Source: Methylocystis echinoides
GTDB lineage: Bacteria > Pseudomonadota > Alphaproteobacteria > Rhizobiales > Beijerinckiaceae
DNA length: 64,000 bases
Assembly: GCF_027923385.1 (NCBI RefSeq)
Contig: NZ_BSEC01000001.1
Location: 1,252,501-1,316,500, forward strand
Direction: 5' to 3'
Shown: piece by piece, positions 17,629 through 26,607 of the stretch
Position numbering within the stretch: position 1 is the first letter of the stretch
How the letters are laid out: each line of letters starts with the position of its first letter
Notes under the pieces: model-generated
Told to the model about the DNA's origin: nothing
Seen by the model: only the letters and a program-made list of their open reading frames with translations
Database searches by the model: none
Made by a program: the position numbers and the translations under genes

Positions 17629-18240
17629 TGGTTCCGACTAGGCTGACTGGGGGATAACGCCAGCAAAGAGTAAGTCGAGTACGCACTGCGCCAAATCAAC
17701 GCATGCCAAACCACCGGTTCATTCCTTGCCGCAGGTTTCAGCGCGAGAGCCGCTTTGCATCAATCTCGAGCGCCCGTCACAGACTGTCACTAAAGCGCAA
17801 CCCTTTGTCTGGAGACCTCCAACCGGAAGTCCACGTCACAGCAGGCTACAATGTGGATTCATCTGCTCAAAGCCAAAAAGGCAGTCATTTCAATCGGACT
17901 CTGAACGACAAAAAGCGCATTTCGCGCAATGGCCGCCATCGATATGTACGCATTGCGCATATCTGATGTTCGTCGGTCTTATCGAGCACTGACGCCGATC
18001 AAATAGCCAGCAACCATCTCTGTCCGACTCACCGCACTGAGCGAGATTTGACTTCTGACATTTATCAAGTAATGGCCCAAAGCGGCTATTACAATATGTT
18101 ACTATTGTAGATCAGATTTCCTGCTCGGTCACGAGCGTTTCGCAAAGTCGCCAACGAAAAGAGGGCTGCAAACGAAGTTTACATAACTGGCGGGCTGGCA
18201 TAGCCTGAACCTCAATCATCAGCGCAAGGCCACCGCTGCT
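17629..18240. other. Long low-GC intergenic region between divergent genes
   Basis: About 610 bases separate the VPEID-CTERM gene from the AraC-family gene. Short open frames exist, but none has a recognisable product or ribosome binding site. The stretch is clearly poorer in GC than the rest of the window, especially 17,900-18,120. A small dyad CAATA-TGTTAC-TATTG lies near 18091-18106. The region is the obvious place for promoters of both divergent units and for an operator of the AraC-type protein. Confidence 0.5.
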
Positions 18241-19269
18241 ATGACCAACAAACGTAATAATACTACCTTGAGTCCCCTCGTATTTGGAGAGGCTCGAGCC
18301 CTCGAGTTCGCAACGCCGCAGGCGACCGAAGATTATTTCGGCGCCATTGTTCCCAGCCTGAGGGCGGTTCATGGCAACGACGCGGGAAACTTTCTCTGTA
18401 GAACCTCGTCCCTGCGCGTAAACACGCAGATGTTCGTCGCGAGTTCAACGACACGGTACACCATGGATTTGGGCGAGGCCCCCATGTGCCGCTTCGTGAT
18501 GAATCAGTCCGGTTCCGTGGAAGTTCTTCGCCGGGGCGGTCCGTTCCATATCGGACCGCAAACGTCCGTCTTTTTTTCCTGCGATGATCAGCATGTCATC
18601 ACACGGTCCGGGTCCGTGATCGTTGCAGATATTGATCGCTGCCGGATCGAGTCGGTCGCAAAGTCAATGCTCGGAGATGCTGGAACCGAAGCAGTTCTGG
18701 ACCTCTCCGAAACGAGGTTTATCGACAATCGAATTGGTGGCGTCAGTTTCCTCGAGGCAATGTCCGCCATTATAGCGTCGCTGAATTCCTACGGCTCGCA
18801 ATCCAGGGTCTTGTCACTGCTGAACCTCGATGAATCATTTTACCGATTGCTGGCCACATTCATAAGGCCAGACCTGTTTTTGGCTGAAGATTTTTCCCAT
18901 CATAAAATCGACCCGTCCGCGATCGACTGCATTTGTGACGCGGTGACGTCTCGCACGGACAAACTGCTCAGTTTGACAGAAATGGAGTCGCTCAGCGGCC
19001 TGAGCGCAAGATCAATTCAATATGCCTTCAAGAAGAGATTTGGGTGCTCGCCGATGGAGTGGCAACGCGCTCAGCGCCTTGACATGGCCTACCGCCTGCT
19101 CCTGAACGATCCTTCAGCGGTCAGCATCCGCGAGGTTGCCTTTCAAACCGGCTTTGCGTCGCCATCGCGGTTTGCGGAAAAGTTCAGGGAACGATTTGGA
19201 GAGACCCCGCGGCAGACCATCAGGAGCCGTCGGAGAGCGCCAAATATTCGCAAGGATAAATCTGACTGA
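18241..19269 (+). CDS. AraC-family transcriptional regulator
   Basis: This 342-residue protein has an N-terminal AraC-binding-like sensing domain (about residues 20-210, similar to the AraC_binding_2 type that recognises small ligands) and a C-terminal double helix-turn-helix (about 235-335). The second half carries the AraC signature [29 protein letters not shown]. The first helix-turn-helix is [20 protein letters not shown]. It is divergent from the VPEID-CTERM/EpsD-like operon, shares the lower GC content, and is a likely local regulator of it, which is inference from position. Only a weak AAGG ribosome binding site is seen. The ligand is unknown. Confidence 0.88.
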   Translation: MTNKRNNTTLSPLVFGEARALEFATPQATEDYFGAIVPSLRAVHGNDAGNFLCRTSSLRVNTQMFVASSTTRYTMDLGEAPMCRFVMNQSGSVEVLRRGGPFHIGPQTSVFFSCDDQHVITRSGSVIVADIDRCRIESVAKSMLGDAGTEAVLDLSETRFIDNRIGGVSFLEAMSAIIASLNSYGSQSRVLSLLNLDESFYRLLATFIRPDLFLAEDFSHHKIDPSAIDCICDAVTSRTDKLLSLTEMESLSGLSARSIQYAFKKRFGCSPMEWQRAQRLDMAYRLLLNDPSAVSIREVAFQTGFASPSRFAEKFRERFGETPRQTIRSRRRAPNIRKDKSD

Positions 19270-19499
19270 CAGGTCTTCCGACCCGGATAGCGGCAGCAGG
19301 TAAATTCTCTCGTCCCGGAAATGCCTTACAGGTTTCTTGCCGACGGCGGGCCGCCCCGCGCGGGCCGCTTTTGCGCGGGCGCCGGTTGCGCACTCGACAA
19401 GGGGCGCAGTCTGCTGTATGGGGAGCAGCCTCAACTAAAACAGCGTTCCGAAACGCTCGTCGGCCGTATGGCCAGGACGAAACGGCAGGAGTTTTGACT

Positions 19500-19874
19500 A
19501 TGAACATCATCGAGCAGCTCGAGGCCGAACAGGCCGCCCGGCTCATGGAAGGCAAGACCGTTCCGGACTTCCGTCCCGGCGACACGGTCATCGTGAATGT
19601 GAAGGTGAAGGAAGGCGACCGCTCCCGCGTTCAGGCCTATGAAGGCGTCGTGATCGCCCGCAACGGCGGCGGCCTCAACGAGAGCTTCACCGTCCGCAAG
19701 ATTTCCTACGGCGAGGGCGTCGAGCGCGTCTTCCCGATCCATGGCCCGCTGATCGACTCGATCAAGCTGGTTCGTCGCGGTAAAGTCCGTCGCGCCAAGC
19801 TCTATTATCTGCGCGACCGCCGCGGCAAGTCCGCCCGCATCGCCGAGCGCGTGGATCACAAGGCCAAGGCGTAA
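19500..19874 (+). CDS. rplS: 50S ribosomal protein L19
   Basis: This 124-residue L19 sits at the interface of the two ribosomal subunits. It begins [15 protein letters not shown], then has [31 protein letters not shown] and the C-terminal [30 protein letters not shown] typical of bacterial L19. A CAGGAG ribosome binding site precedes the ATG at 19500. rplS usually ends the rpsP-rimM-trmD-rplS operon; those genes are not upstream here. Instead the AraC-family gene and its lower-GC block precede it, so the operon is broken or rearranged. A terminator follows directly. Confidence 0.97.
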   Translation: MNIIEQLEAEQAARLMEGKTVPDFRPGDTVIVNVKVKEGDRSRVQAYEGVVIARNGGGLNESFTVRKISYGEGVERVFPIHGPLIDSIKLVRRGKVRRAKLYYLRDRRGKSARIAERVDHKAKA

Positions 19875-19900
19875 TCGCGGCCATCGCGTAAGGTTTCCAG

Positions 19901-19936
19901 CCGCCCGGCGCCGAAAGGTTCCGGGCGGTTTGCTTT
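19901..19936 (+). terminator. Intrinsic terminator after rplS
   Basis: CCGCCCGG (19901-19908) pairs perfectly with CCGGGCGG (19921-19928). A T-rich stretch (TTTGCTTT) follows. It lies 26 bases after the rplS stop and meets the end of the convergent small secreted protein gene, so it may serve both directions. Confidence 0.75.
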
Positions 19937-20129
19937 AATATTCGCCGCTTCCTACCAGCGGATGAATGCCGCCGAGATTCACCTTGCTCTGGCGGTGAGC
20001 CGGCGTGCTGGCCTGCCTGGCTGTCGAGGATGCTTTGGCGCCGGTTTGCCGGCTGGCGCCGGCCTTTTGCGCCGCAAACGCTGGCGCGGCGATCGCGCAG
20101 GAAATGAGCACGGCAAGGATATATCGCAT
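19935..20129 (-). CDS. Small secreted hypothetical protein
   Basis: This 64-residue product has a clean signal peptide (MRYILAVLISCAIAAPAFA, cut after AFA). The mature part of about 45 residues is rich in Ala, Gln, Ser and Lys and ends GGIHPLVGSGEY. No family is recognised; it would be a small basic periplasmic peptide. Coding is supported mainly by the signal peptide and by its neat fit between the rplS terminator and the VOC gene. A ribosome binding site is not obvious. Confidence 0.5.
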   Translation of the reverse strand: MRYILAVLISCAIAAPAFAAQKAGASRQTGAKASSTARQASTPAHRQSKVNLGGIHPLVGSGEY

Positions 20130-20220
20130 TGGCTGCCCCCATGCTTGGCGTGTGCGGGACGACGCTCAGCATCATCCGCCTTTGCTTGGGCCGCGTCTAC
20201 AGCCCCCTCGCCGCAACCGC

Positions 20221-20628
20221 TTACTTGTCCAGCTTCCCGTTCAAAATCCATCGATGCCCGAAGGGATCGCGCAGGCTGGCGTAGCGCGTGCCCCAGAAGG
20301 AGTTCATCGGCTGCGTCTCGATCTTCGCGCCCATCTTGGCCGCCCGGGCGCAGGTGTCGTCGACGTCCTTGGCTGTGTCGAATTCCAGGCTTACCGACAC
20401 GGTGGCGTTGTCGCCGGGCATGGGGATGCGGGTCTGGCCGAATTCCGGGAAGAAATCGGCGAGCATCACGGAGCCGCCGTTAATCTCCAGTTCGCAATGC
20501 GCAATCCGCAGCCCGTCGACCGAGGGCATGATCGCGCGCTGTCGCGCGTTGAATGCGCCCGTGTAGAAGGCGATGGCCGCGGCGGCCGGGCTGACGGTCA
20601 GATAAGGCGCAACCCTCGGGCGGTTCAT
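20221..20628 (-). CDS. VOC-superfamily (glyoxalase/PhnB-like) protein
   Basis: This 135-residue protein has the vicinal-oxygen-chelate fold seen in PhnB-like and glyoxalase/bleomycin-resistance proteins: VAPYLTVSPAAAAIAFYTGAFNA at the start, then HCELEINGGSVMLAD and the closing FWGTRYASLRDPFGHRW. The PhnB-type FWG-x-R-x3-L-x-DPFGH-x-W ending is complete. Function in such stand-alone proteins is rarely known. The start follows GGAGGAAG, and the gene overlaps the stop of the Rsm22-like gene by four bases (ATGA), so the two form an operon with Rsm22 first. Confidence 0.88.
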   Translation of the reverse strand: MNRPRVAPYLTVSPAAAAIAFYTGAFNARQRAIMPSVDGLRIAHCELEINGGSVMLADFFPEFGQTRIPMPGDNATVSVSLEFDTAKDVDDTCARAAKMGAKIETQPMNSFWGTRYASLRDPFGHRWILNGKLDK

Positions 20629-21635
20629 CCATCTTCCTCCGGAAGGGGGCCAATGGCGTCGCCCCAGTCCTTCTTGCGAAATCTTTCATAGCGGGCCTTG
20701 TCCCGCTTGGGCAGGAAAATTTCACGCAAGCCCGTGCTTCCGCATAGCTTCAGCGTGACGCCGGCCTTTTGGTGAAGCGGCGGCGCGAGCACCCGTCCGG
20801 CCTGCGGCGGGCCGGCCCGGGCCGCGACAAGATAGGAAAATTTCTCGTCCTCGAAGGGCGCGTCGGCGCCTTTCAGCGCCTTGTGCTCCCGCGACCGTGG
20901 CAGGCGCACGGAGAAATGGCACCAGTCCGGCGCCGTCAGCGGGCAGGCCTCCCCATGCGGGCAGGGCGCCAAAATCACCGCGCCGCGCGCAAGGAGCCGC
21001 GCGCGCAGGCGCATCAGCCGGGCGTGATCGCGCGGCGTGCCGGGTTCGACGAGGACCAGCGCGCCGCCGGCAAGCGCCCACAGCCTGTCGGCCATCGGGT
21101 CGAGCTCGGCGTCGGCCAGCTCGGTCAGGGCATAGGCCACGGTGACGAGATCGCGCGGCGCGGCGGTCGCGTCGAGCCGGGTCATGTCGCCCCTCGTGAT
21201 CCGCGCGGCGGCGACCGGCGCGACGCCGCTTTCAGCCGCGAGCGCCGCGGCTAGGGTCAAAAACGCCGGGCTGCGGTCGACCATCTCCAGCGCGTCGAGC
21301 TCCGGCCAGACCCCGGCGGCGGCGTAGGCGGCGGCGCCGAGGCCGCTGCCGACGTCGAGCAGGCTCTTTGGCGCGAAAGCCGGCTGTTCCACCGCAAGCC
21401 TGGTCAGGACCGAGACGACCGCCGCATAGGTCGCCGGCATCCGGGTCAGCGCATAGGCCAGCGCGTCGGTCTCGTCGCGGATGGCGTCGGCGGTGGGCCG
21501 GCGGGCGCGGTAACTCTCGGAGAGGCGGCGGGCGCTCTCGGCCAGCGCCTTGCGCGGCCGGCCCTCCAGCCGGGCGGCGATGGCGGCGGCGAGACCCGCC
21601 GGCAGGGCGGTCGCGGGGCGCGATCTCTCTTCCAT
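20625..21635 (-). CDS. Rsm22-family small-ribosomal-subunit methyltransferase-like protein
   Basis: This 336-residue protein belongs to the Rsm22 family, known as a mitochondrial small-subunit assembly factor and common in alphaproteobacteria. It has an S-adenosylmethionine-binding motif ([15 protein letters not shown]), an acidic ribose-binding strand ([11 protein letters not shown]), and a C-terminal cluster [28 protein letters not shown]. The cysteines there match an iron-sulfur or zinc site proposed in the family. The start at 21635 gives [12 protein letters not shown] and is preferred to an upstream in-frame ATG, since the extra residues are not part of the fold. It is divergent from leuC, with about 105 bases between. 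Confidence 0.85.
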   Translation of the reverse strand: MEERSRPATALPAGLAAAIAARLEGRPRKALAESARRLSESYRARRPTADAIRDETDALAYALTRMPATYAAVVSVLTRLAVEQPAFAPKSLLDVGSGLGAAAYAAAGVWPELDALEMVDRSPAFLTLAAALAAESGVAPVAAARITRGDMTRLDATAAPRDLVTVAYALTELADAELDPMADRLWALAGGALVLVEPGTPRDHARLMRLRARLLARGAVILAPCPHGEACPLTAPDWCHFSVRLPRSREHKALKGADAPFEDEKFSYLVAARAGPPQAGRVLAPPLHQKAGVTLKLCGSTGLREIFLPKRDKARYERFRKKDWGDAIGPLPEEDG

Positions 21636-21740
21636 GGCGCTTGCGTTACGGTTAGAAGAACCGCAATTCAAGAGGCGAAACCTCCTCCCGGGTCACGGGG
21701 AGAGGGGAAATTGGCCGCGACAGCGGCGAGAGGAAGGACC

Positions 21741-23156
21741 ATGTCAGCATCGACCGCGCCGCGCACGCTCTACGACAAGATCTGGGACGACCACGTCGTC
21801 GACCGCCAGGACGACGGCGCCTGCCTGCTCTACATCGATCGCCACCTCGTCCATGAAGTGACGAGCCCGCAGGCCTTCGAGGGTCTGCGCATGACTGGCC
21901 GCAAGGTGCGCGCGCCGGGAAAGACGCTGGCCGTCGTCGACCACAATGTGCCGACCACCGACCGCTCCCTGCCCATCGAAGATCCCGAGAGCAAGGCGCA
22001 GGTCGAGCAGCTCGCCGTCAACGCCAGGGAATTCGGCGTCGAATATTACAATGAGCACGACCGCCGTCAGGGCGTGGTGCATATCGTCGGGCCGGAGCAG
22101 GGCTTCACGCTGCCCGGCATGACCATCGTCTGCGGCGACAGCCACACCTCGACGCATGGCGCCTTCGGCTCGCTGGCGCATGGCATCGGCACGTCGGAAG
22201 TGGAGCATGTGCTCGCCACCCAGACGCTGATCCAGAAGAAGGCGAAGAACATGCTGGTGCTGGTCGAGGGCAAGCTCGCCCCCGGCGCCACCGCAAAGGA
22301 CATCATCCTCGCCATCATCGGCGAGATCGGCACGGCCGGCGGCACCGGTTATGTCATCGAATATGCCGGCGAGGCCATTCGCGATCTGTCGATGGAAGGC
22401 CGCATGACGGTCTGCAACATGTCGATCGAAGCGGGCGCCCGCGCCGGCCTCATCGCGCCGGACGAAAAGACCTTCGCCTATCTGAAGGACCGCCCCAAGG
22501 GTCCGAAGGGCGAGGCTTTCGACATGGCTCGCAAATATTGGGAGACGCTCTTCACCGACGAGGGCGCGCATTTCGACAAGGTCATCCGCATCGACGCCAG
22601 CAAGCTCGCGCCGACTGTCACCTGGGGCACCTCGCCGGAAGATGTCGTCGCCATCGACGGGACGGTGCCGACGCCCGACAGCGCCAAATCGCCGCAGAAG
22701 CGCGACGCCATCGCCCGCGCGCTGGCCTATATGGGCCTGAAGGGCGGCGAGAAGGTCACCGACATCGAGATCGACCGCGTCTTCATCGGCTCCTGCACCA
22801 ATGGCCGCATCGAGGATCTGCGCGCCGCCGCGAAAGTGGTGGAAGGCAAGAAGGTCGATGCGCGGGTCAACGCCATGGTCGTGCCGGGCTCGGGCCTCGT
22901 GAAGGCGCAGGCCGAGGCCGAGGGTCTCGACAAGATCTTCACGGCCGCCGGATTCGAGTGGCGCGAGCCGGGCTGCTCCATGTGCCTTGCCATGAATCCG
23001 GATCGCCTTGCGCCGGGCGAACGCTGCGCATCGACCTCAAACCGCAACTTCGAAGGGCGCCAGGGCTTCAAGGGCCGCACGCATCTGGTGTCGCCGGCCA
23101 TGGCGGCGGCGGCGGCCATCGCCGGGCGTTTCGTGGATATCCGCAACTGGCGCTGA
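21741..23156 (+). CDS. leuC: 3-isopropylmalate dehydratase large subunit
   Basis: This 471-residue aconitase-family enzyme holds the 4Fe-4S cluster and, with LeuD, isomerises 2- to 3-isopropylmalate in leucine synthesis. The cluster cysteines are in [15 protein letters not shown] and in [13 protein letters not shown]. Substrate-site sequences such as [13 protein letters not shown] are present. The start at 21741 follows GAGAGGAAGG. leuD is not next to it here; downstream is a short GC-rich inverted repeat (CGAGAGGCCTCTCG near 23190) and then a convergent gene. Placement after rplS is a common Hyphomicrobiales order. Confidence 0.97.
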   Translation: MSASTAPRTLYDKIWDDHVVDRQDDGACLLYIDRHLVHEVTSPQAFEGLRMTGRKVRAPGKTLAVVDHNVPTTDRSLPIEDPESKAQVEQLAVNAREFGVEYYNEHDRRQGVVHIVGPEQGFTLPGMTIVCGDSHTSTHGAFGSLAHGIGTSEVEHVLATQTLIQKKAKNMLVLVEGKLAPGATAKDIILAIIGEIGTAGGTGYVIEYAGEAIRDLSMEGRMTVCNMSIEAGARAGLIAPDEKTFAYLKDRPKGPKGEAFDMARKYWETLFTDEGAHFDKVIRIDASKLAPTVTWGTSPEDVVAIDGTVPTPDSAKSPQKRDAIARALAYMGLKGGEKVTDIEIDRVFIGSCTNGRIEDLRAAAKVVEGKKVDARVNAMVVPGSGLVKAQAEAEGLDKIFTAAGFEWREPGCSMCLAMNPDRLAPGERCASTSNRNFEGRQGFKGRTHLVSPAMAAAAAIAGRFVDIRNWR

Positions 23157-23277
23157 GGCGGCGCAGGACGGCGAGAGGCCGCGAGAGGCCTCTCGCTGTC
23201 GTTTGCGAAACGCCTCAGGCCCCCTCGACGCATGAGGGGCGGCGTCGTGGCGAAGGGATCACGAACCGGATGTGAGT

Positions 23278-25566
23278 CTACGCCGCGCTCAGGCGGGGCG
23301 CGTCGCGCCAGTTTTCCAGTAGCGGCGCCAGTTCCTCGATGGGCTTTGGCTTGCTGTAGAGATAGCCCTGAATAAGGAAGATATTCTTGCTCGCCATGAA
23401 GGCGAGCTGGTCGTGCGTCTCCACCCCCTCCGCGACGAGATCAAGTCCGAGATCCCCGGCGAGCGTCGAAATCGCGCCGATGATCGCCTGCGTCTTCGGC
23501 GACTCATTGGCCTGCCGCGAAAAGGCCTGATCGATTTTCACCTTGTTGACCGGGAAGCGGTTGAGATAGCTCAGGCTGCTGTAGCCGGTGCCGAAATCGT
23601 CGAGCGCCAGACGTATGCCGAGCGCGGCGAGGCCGGTGAGCTTCGCTTCAATGTCGGCGCTGTGCGAAATGAAGGCGCTTTCGGTTATTTCCAGTTCGAG
23701 CCGCGTCGGCGGCAGGCCCGTCTCGCGCAAGACCGCGCCAAGGCGGGCGACGAGATCCGGCTGCTGGAATTGCAGGGGCGCCAGATTCACAGCGACGCGC
23801 ACATGCGCCGGCCAGGCCATCGCGTCGATGCAGGCGCGGCGCAGCACCCATTCGCCAATCTCGACGATGAGCCCCGTGTCTTCCGCAATCGGAATGAAAA
23901 CACCGGGCGACACCAGCCCCCGCCGGGGATGACGCCATCGGAGCAGCGCCTCCAGCGCGACGATCACGCCGCGCCGCGAGTCGACGATCGGCTGATAATG
24001 AATCGCCAGTTCGTCCTTCGCCACCGCCTGCCGCAGATCCTCTTCGATCTCGCGGCGCCTTTCCATCGCCTCCTGCATCGCCGGCGCGAAATAGGCGACG
24101 CTTCCGCGCGCGCGCGCCTTCGCCTGATAGAGCGCGACGTCGCTGCATTTGAGCAGCGCGCTCGGCGTGTCGCCGTCGGCCGGCGCGATGGCGACGCCGA
24201 TGCTGGCGCCGATCGTCACGCGATGGCCGTCGAGCAGGAAAGGTCGTCGCATCTCGGTGAGCACGCCATTGGCCACTTCCGCCGCATTGGAGGCGTTCTG
24301 CGAGGCGCGGATCAGCACGCAATATTCGTCGCCGCCAAGTCTTGCGACGAGATTGGGCGCCGGCGCGCAGCGCGCAAGCCTTTCGCCGACCTGCGCGAGA
24401 AGCGCGTCGCCAATGACATGGCCGAGGGTGTCGTTGACCTCCTTGAAGCGGTCGAGGTCGATGGCGAGCAACGCCGCCTGAAGGCCCTGCGCCGTCAGCC
24501 TTTCGAGATCCTGCGCGAGCGCCTGCTGTAACTGATAGCGGTTCGGCAGGCCGGTGAGGTCGTCGAAATGGGCGATGCGCTCGATTTCGCGTCGCGCGGT
24601 TTCCTTTTCGGTGACGTCCTCGACGACAGTGATGAAGGCGCCGTTGACGCCGCGTTCGCAGTGAAAGTCGAAAAAGCGCCTGCCGATCTCGTAGGTGAAG
24701 ACATTGGCCCGCGGCATGGCGGCGTGTTCCTTCCACTGCGCCGCGAAGGACGCCGCCGCCGCGTCGTCCATCCCGCCGCTGCGCCCGATGGCGTGGGCCA
24801 GCGCCTCCAGCCGGATGGGCGTCGCCGCCGCCACAATGCCGAAAAATTCGACGATGCGCCGATTCATGACCGAGATAATCAACGTGGAATCGCCCATGCA
24901 CAGCCCATGCGTCATGGAGTTGAGCGCGATGCTGAACTTCTGCCGCTGGCGCATGGCGTCGGCGCCGTTGCGCAAGGCGGATTCGAGGTGGCCGTGCAGG
25001 ATTTTGGTGGTGCGAAAAACCGAGATGGCGCCGAAGAACAGAAAGGCCGAGACGCCCCAGTACCAAGGCGGGAAATTCACGATGAGCAAAGCCGCCAGCG
25101 GCATGCAGGCGCCCATCACCTGCCAGAAGACGATGTTTGGCCGGGCGGCGTTGCGGCTCGCGAGATTGCCGACAACGCCGGTCAGGATGATGACGCCGTA
25201 ATAGCTGATCATCTCGCCGTGATGATAATTGAACAGGATCGCGACCGAGACGCCGAGCAGGGTCATGAAGCTGATGGCGCCGATGGCGTAGCGCCGCTCC
25301 CATTTCTCCGCCTCCTGCCGGCGGCGTCGGATCGGCGCGGCGTCATGTGTCCAGAGCACACGCAGCCGATAGGCGCCCGCCGCGACGAGGATCGCCACCA
25401 GCAGGAAATAATTCGGATTGTTCGTCGACAGCCAGGCGATGACCGGAACCATCACGCCGGAGAGAATGCCTGTGACAAGCGTATGCGTCGTGTCGAAAAG
25501 CGTCTCGACGAGATCGGCGTGGATTTCCGCGTCGGGGGCGGTTTGAGATGTTTTGAAGAGCTTCAT
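23278..25566 (-). CDS. Six-helix membrane GGDEF-EAL cyclic-di-GMP enzyme
   Basis: This 762-residue protein has six predicted membrane helices (about residues 30-185), a PAS-like segment (about 205-320), a GGDEF domain (about 330-490) and an EAL domain (about 510-750). The cyclase signature is GGDEY at 411-415, a mild variant, and the inhibitory RxxD site is absent. The phosphodiesterase looks complete: EALLRW at 539, then ELEITES, DDFGTGYSSL, NKVKID and VAEGVET. So the EAL half probably degrades c-di-GMP; cyclase activity is uncertain. The gene starts 29 bases after the RpfF-like gene on the same strand. The membrane part may be the sensor; no known input domain name applies. Confidence 0.9.
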   Translation of the reverse strand: MKLFKTSQTAPDAEIHADLVETLFDTTHTLVTGILSGVMVPVIAWLSTNNPNYFLLVAILVAAGAYRLRVLWTHDAAPIRRRRQEAEKWERRYAIGAISFMTLLGVSVAILFNYHHGEMISYYGVIILTGVVGNLASRNAARPNIVFWQVMGACMPLAALLIVNFPPWYWGVSAFLFFGAISVFRTTKILHGHLESALRNGADAMRQRQKFSIALNSMTHGLCMGDSTLIISVMNRRIVEFFGIVAAATPIRLEALAHAIGRSGGMDDAAAASFAAQWKEHAAMPRANVFTYEIGRRFFDFHCERGVNGAFITVVEDVTEKETARREIERIAHFDDLTGLPNRYQLQQALAQDLERLTAQGLQAALLAIDLDRFKEVNDTLGHVIGDALLAQVGERLARCAPAPNLVARLGGDEYCVLIRASQNASNAAEVANGVLTEMRRPFLLDGHRVTIGASIGVAIAPADGDTPSALLKCSDVALYQAKARARGSVAYFAPAMQEAMERRREIEEDLRQAVAKDELAIHYQPIVDSRRGVIVALEALLRWRHPRRGLVSPGVFIPIAEDTGLIVEIGEWVLRRACIDAMAWPAHVRVAVNLAPLQFQQPDLVARLGAVLRETGLPPTRLELEITESAFISHSADIEAKLTGLAALGIRLALDDFGTGYSSLSYLNRFPVNKVKIDQAFSRQANESPKTQAIIGAISTLAGDLGLDLVAEGVETHDQLAFMASKNIFLIQGYLYSKPKPIEELAPLLENWRDAPRLSAA

Positions 25567-25595
25567 CGCGACGGTCGTGTTGCGGGCCTTCGCGA

Positions 25596-26552
25596 TTAGA
25601 CACCGCCTTCCTGCTTCGAGGCTTTCTCCGCTTGCCGGATCAGCCGCTGCTGCGCGCGCACCAATCGCTCCATGTGGCGCAGATCGCGCTCCTCGATGCG
25701 CGTCGACGTTTCCGCCCAGAGTTCGGTGATGCGGCGGAGCTCGTCATGGGTGATCGGATAGCTGCGCCGCCGCGCCTCGGCAAGGGCGCGGCGGCGTCGC
25801 CATTTGGCGTCCCCGTATTCCCGCATCCAGTCGACGGCGGCGGCGTGCGCGCCTCCGGGCGGCGCGAGGCGGTCGATCACGCTGGCGTCGAACATCGCCC
25901 GGCCGGAAAAGGTTTCGCCGCTGCTGATCATGCGTTCGGTGAGCGCGGGGCCGATGCGGCGAGTGAGCAAAGTGACGGCGCCCATGCCAGGAAATGTGTT
26001 GAACGCCACCTCCGGCAGGCCGAAGACGGCGTCTTCCTCCGCGATGATGAAGTCGAAGGCGAGCGCCGCTTCCATGGCCCCGCCGAGACACTGGCCCTGC
26101 ACGGCGCAAAGCGTGACGATCGGCAGGTCGAGACTTTGGGAATAGCTGTAGACGAGGTCGACGCAGGCGTGCGCATAGGTCAGCAGCGTCGCCGCGTCAC
26201 GCGCGCGGATGGCTGTCGCGAAGCTGGCGAGATCGCCGCCGAGCGAGAACACGCCGGGCCGCTTCGCCGCCATGACGAGATAGCGAAAGGGAAAGTCGCG
26301 CATGCGCGCCGATCGCCACAGCGCGCGCAGAGAGTCGCGCAGTTGCAGCAGTTCGAGCAGCATGTTCAGCGTGTAGCATTGCGGCGCGTCGGCGCGGTAA
26401 TTCATCCAGATGGAGGCGGTCTCGGCGTCATGGACGATGTCGAGCGTCTCGAAGCGCCAGTCTGGAAAGTCAAAAGGGTCCTTGGGGCCGAGAAGGACGA
26501 TGCCGGCCATCTGAAAATGCTCCTGTTCGAGCCGTGGCGTAAGCTTTGCCAT
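25596..26552 (-). CDS. rpfF: RpfF-like crotonase, putative DSF-family fatty-acid signal synthase
   Basis: This 318-residue crotonase-fold protein resembles RpfF, which makes cis-2-unsaturated fatty acid signals (DSF) from acyl-ACP, more than ordinary enoyl-CoA hydratases. Shared features are VFSLGGDLASFATAIRARD, the two catalytic glutamates 20 residues apart (Glu161 in GQCLGGAMEAALAFDF and Glu181 in FGLPEVAFNTFPGMG), and the C-terminal RITELWAETSTRIEERDLRHMERLVRAQ. An extra 14 or so N-terminal residues may be untranslated (alternative ATG at 26510). It lies immediately upstream of the membrane GGDEF-EAL gene, which matches the general DSF/c-di-GMP theme. Whether it makes a signal is inference from family residues and context. 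Confidence 0.82.
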   Translation of the reverse strand: MAKLTPRLEQEHFQMAGIVLLGPKDPFDFPDWRFETLDIVHDAETASIWMNYRADAPQCYTLNMLLELLQLRDSLRALWRSARMRDFPFRYLVMAAKRPGVFSLGGDLASFATAIRARDAATLLTYAHACVDLVYSYSQSLDLPIVTLCAVQGQCLGGAMEAALAFDFIIAEEDAVFGLPEVAFNTFPGMGAVTLLTRRIGPALTERMISSGETFSGRAMFDASVIDRLAPPGGAHAAAVDWMREYGDAKWRRRRALAEARRRSYPITHDELRRITELWAETSTRIEERDLRHMERLVRAQQRLIRQAEKASKQEGGV

Positions 26553-26607
26553 AGCACGTAACAGGCGGCCGCCAGATGGGCAACACGCAATGAATCAGTC
26601 GCTTGCG

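Noticed and set aside
17703..17992. Short open frames in the gap between the VPEID-CTERM and AraC-type genes
   Set aside because: The two overlapping frames have unlike compositions, no ribosome binding site and no recognisable sequence.
19346..19368. GCGGGCCGC direct repeat before rplS as a regulatory element or terminator
   Set aside because: The two nine-base units are direct rather than inverted and may be chance in GC-rich DNA; no convincing stem with a T tail forms.
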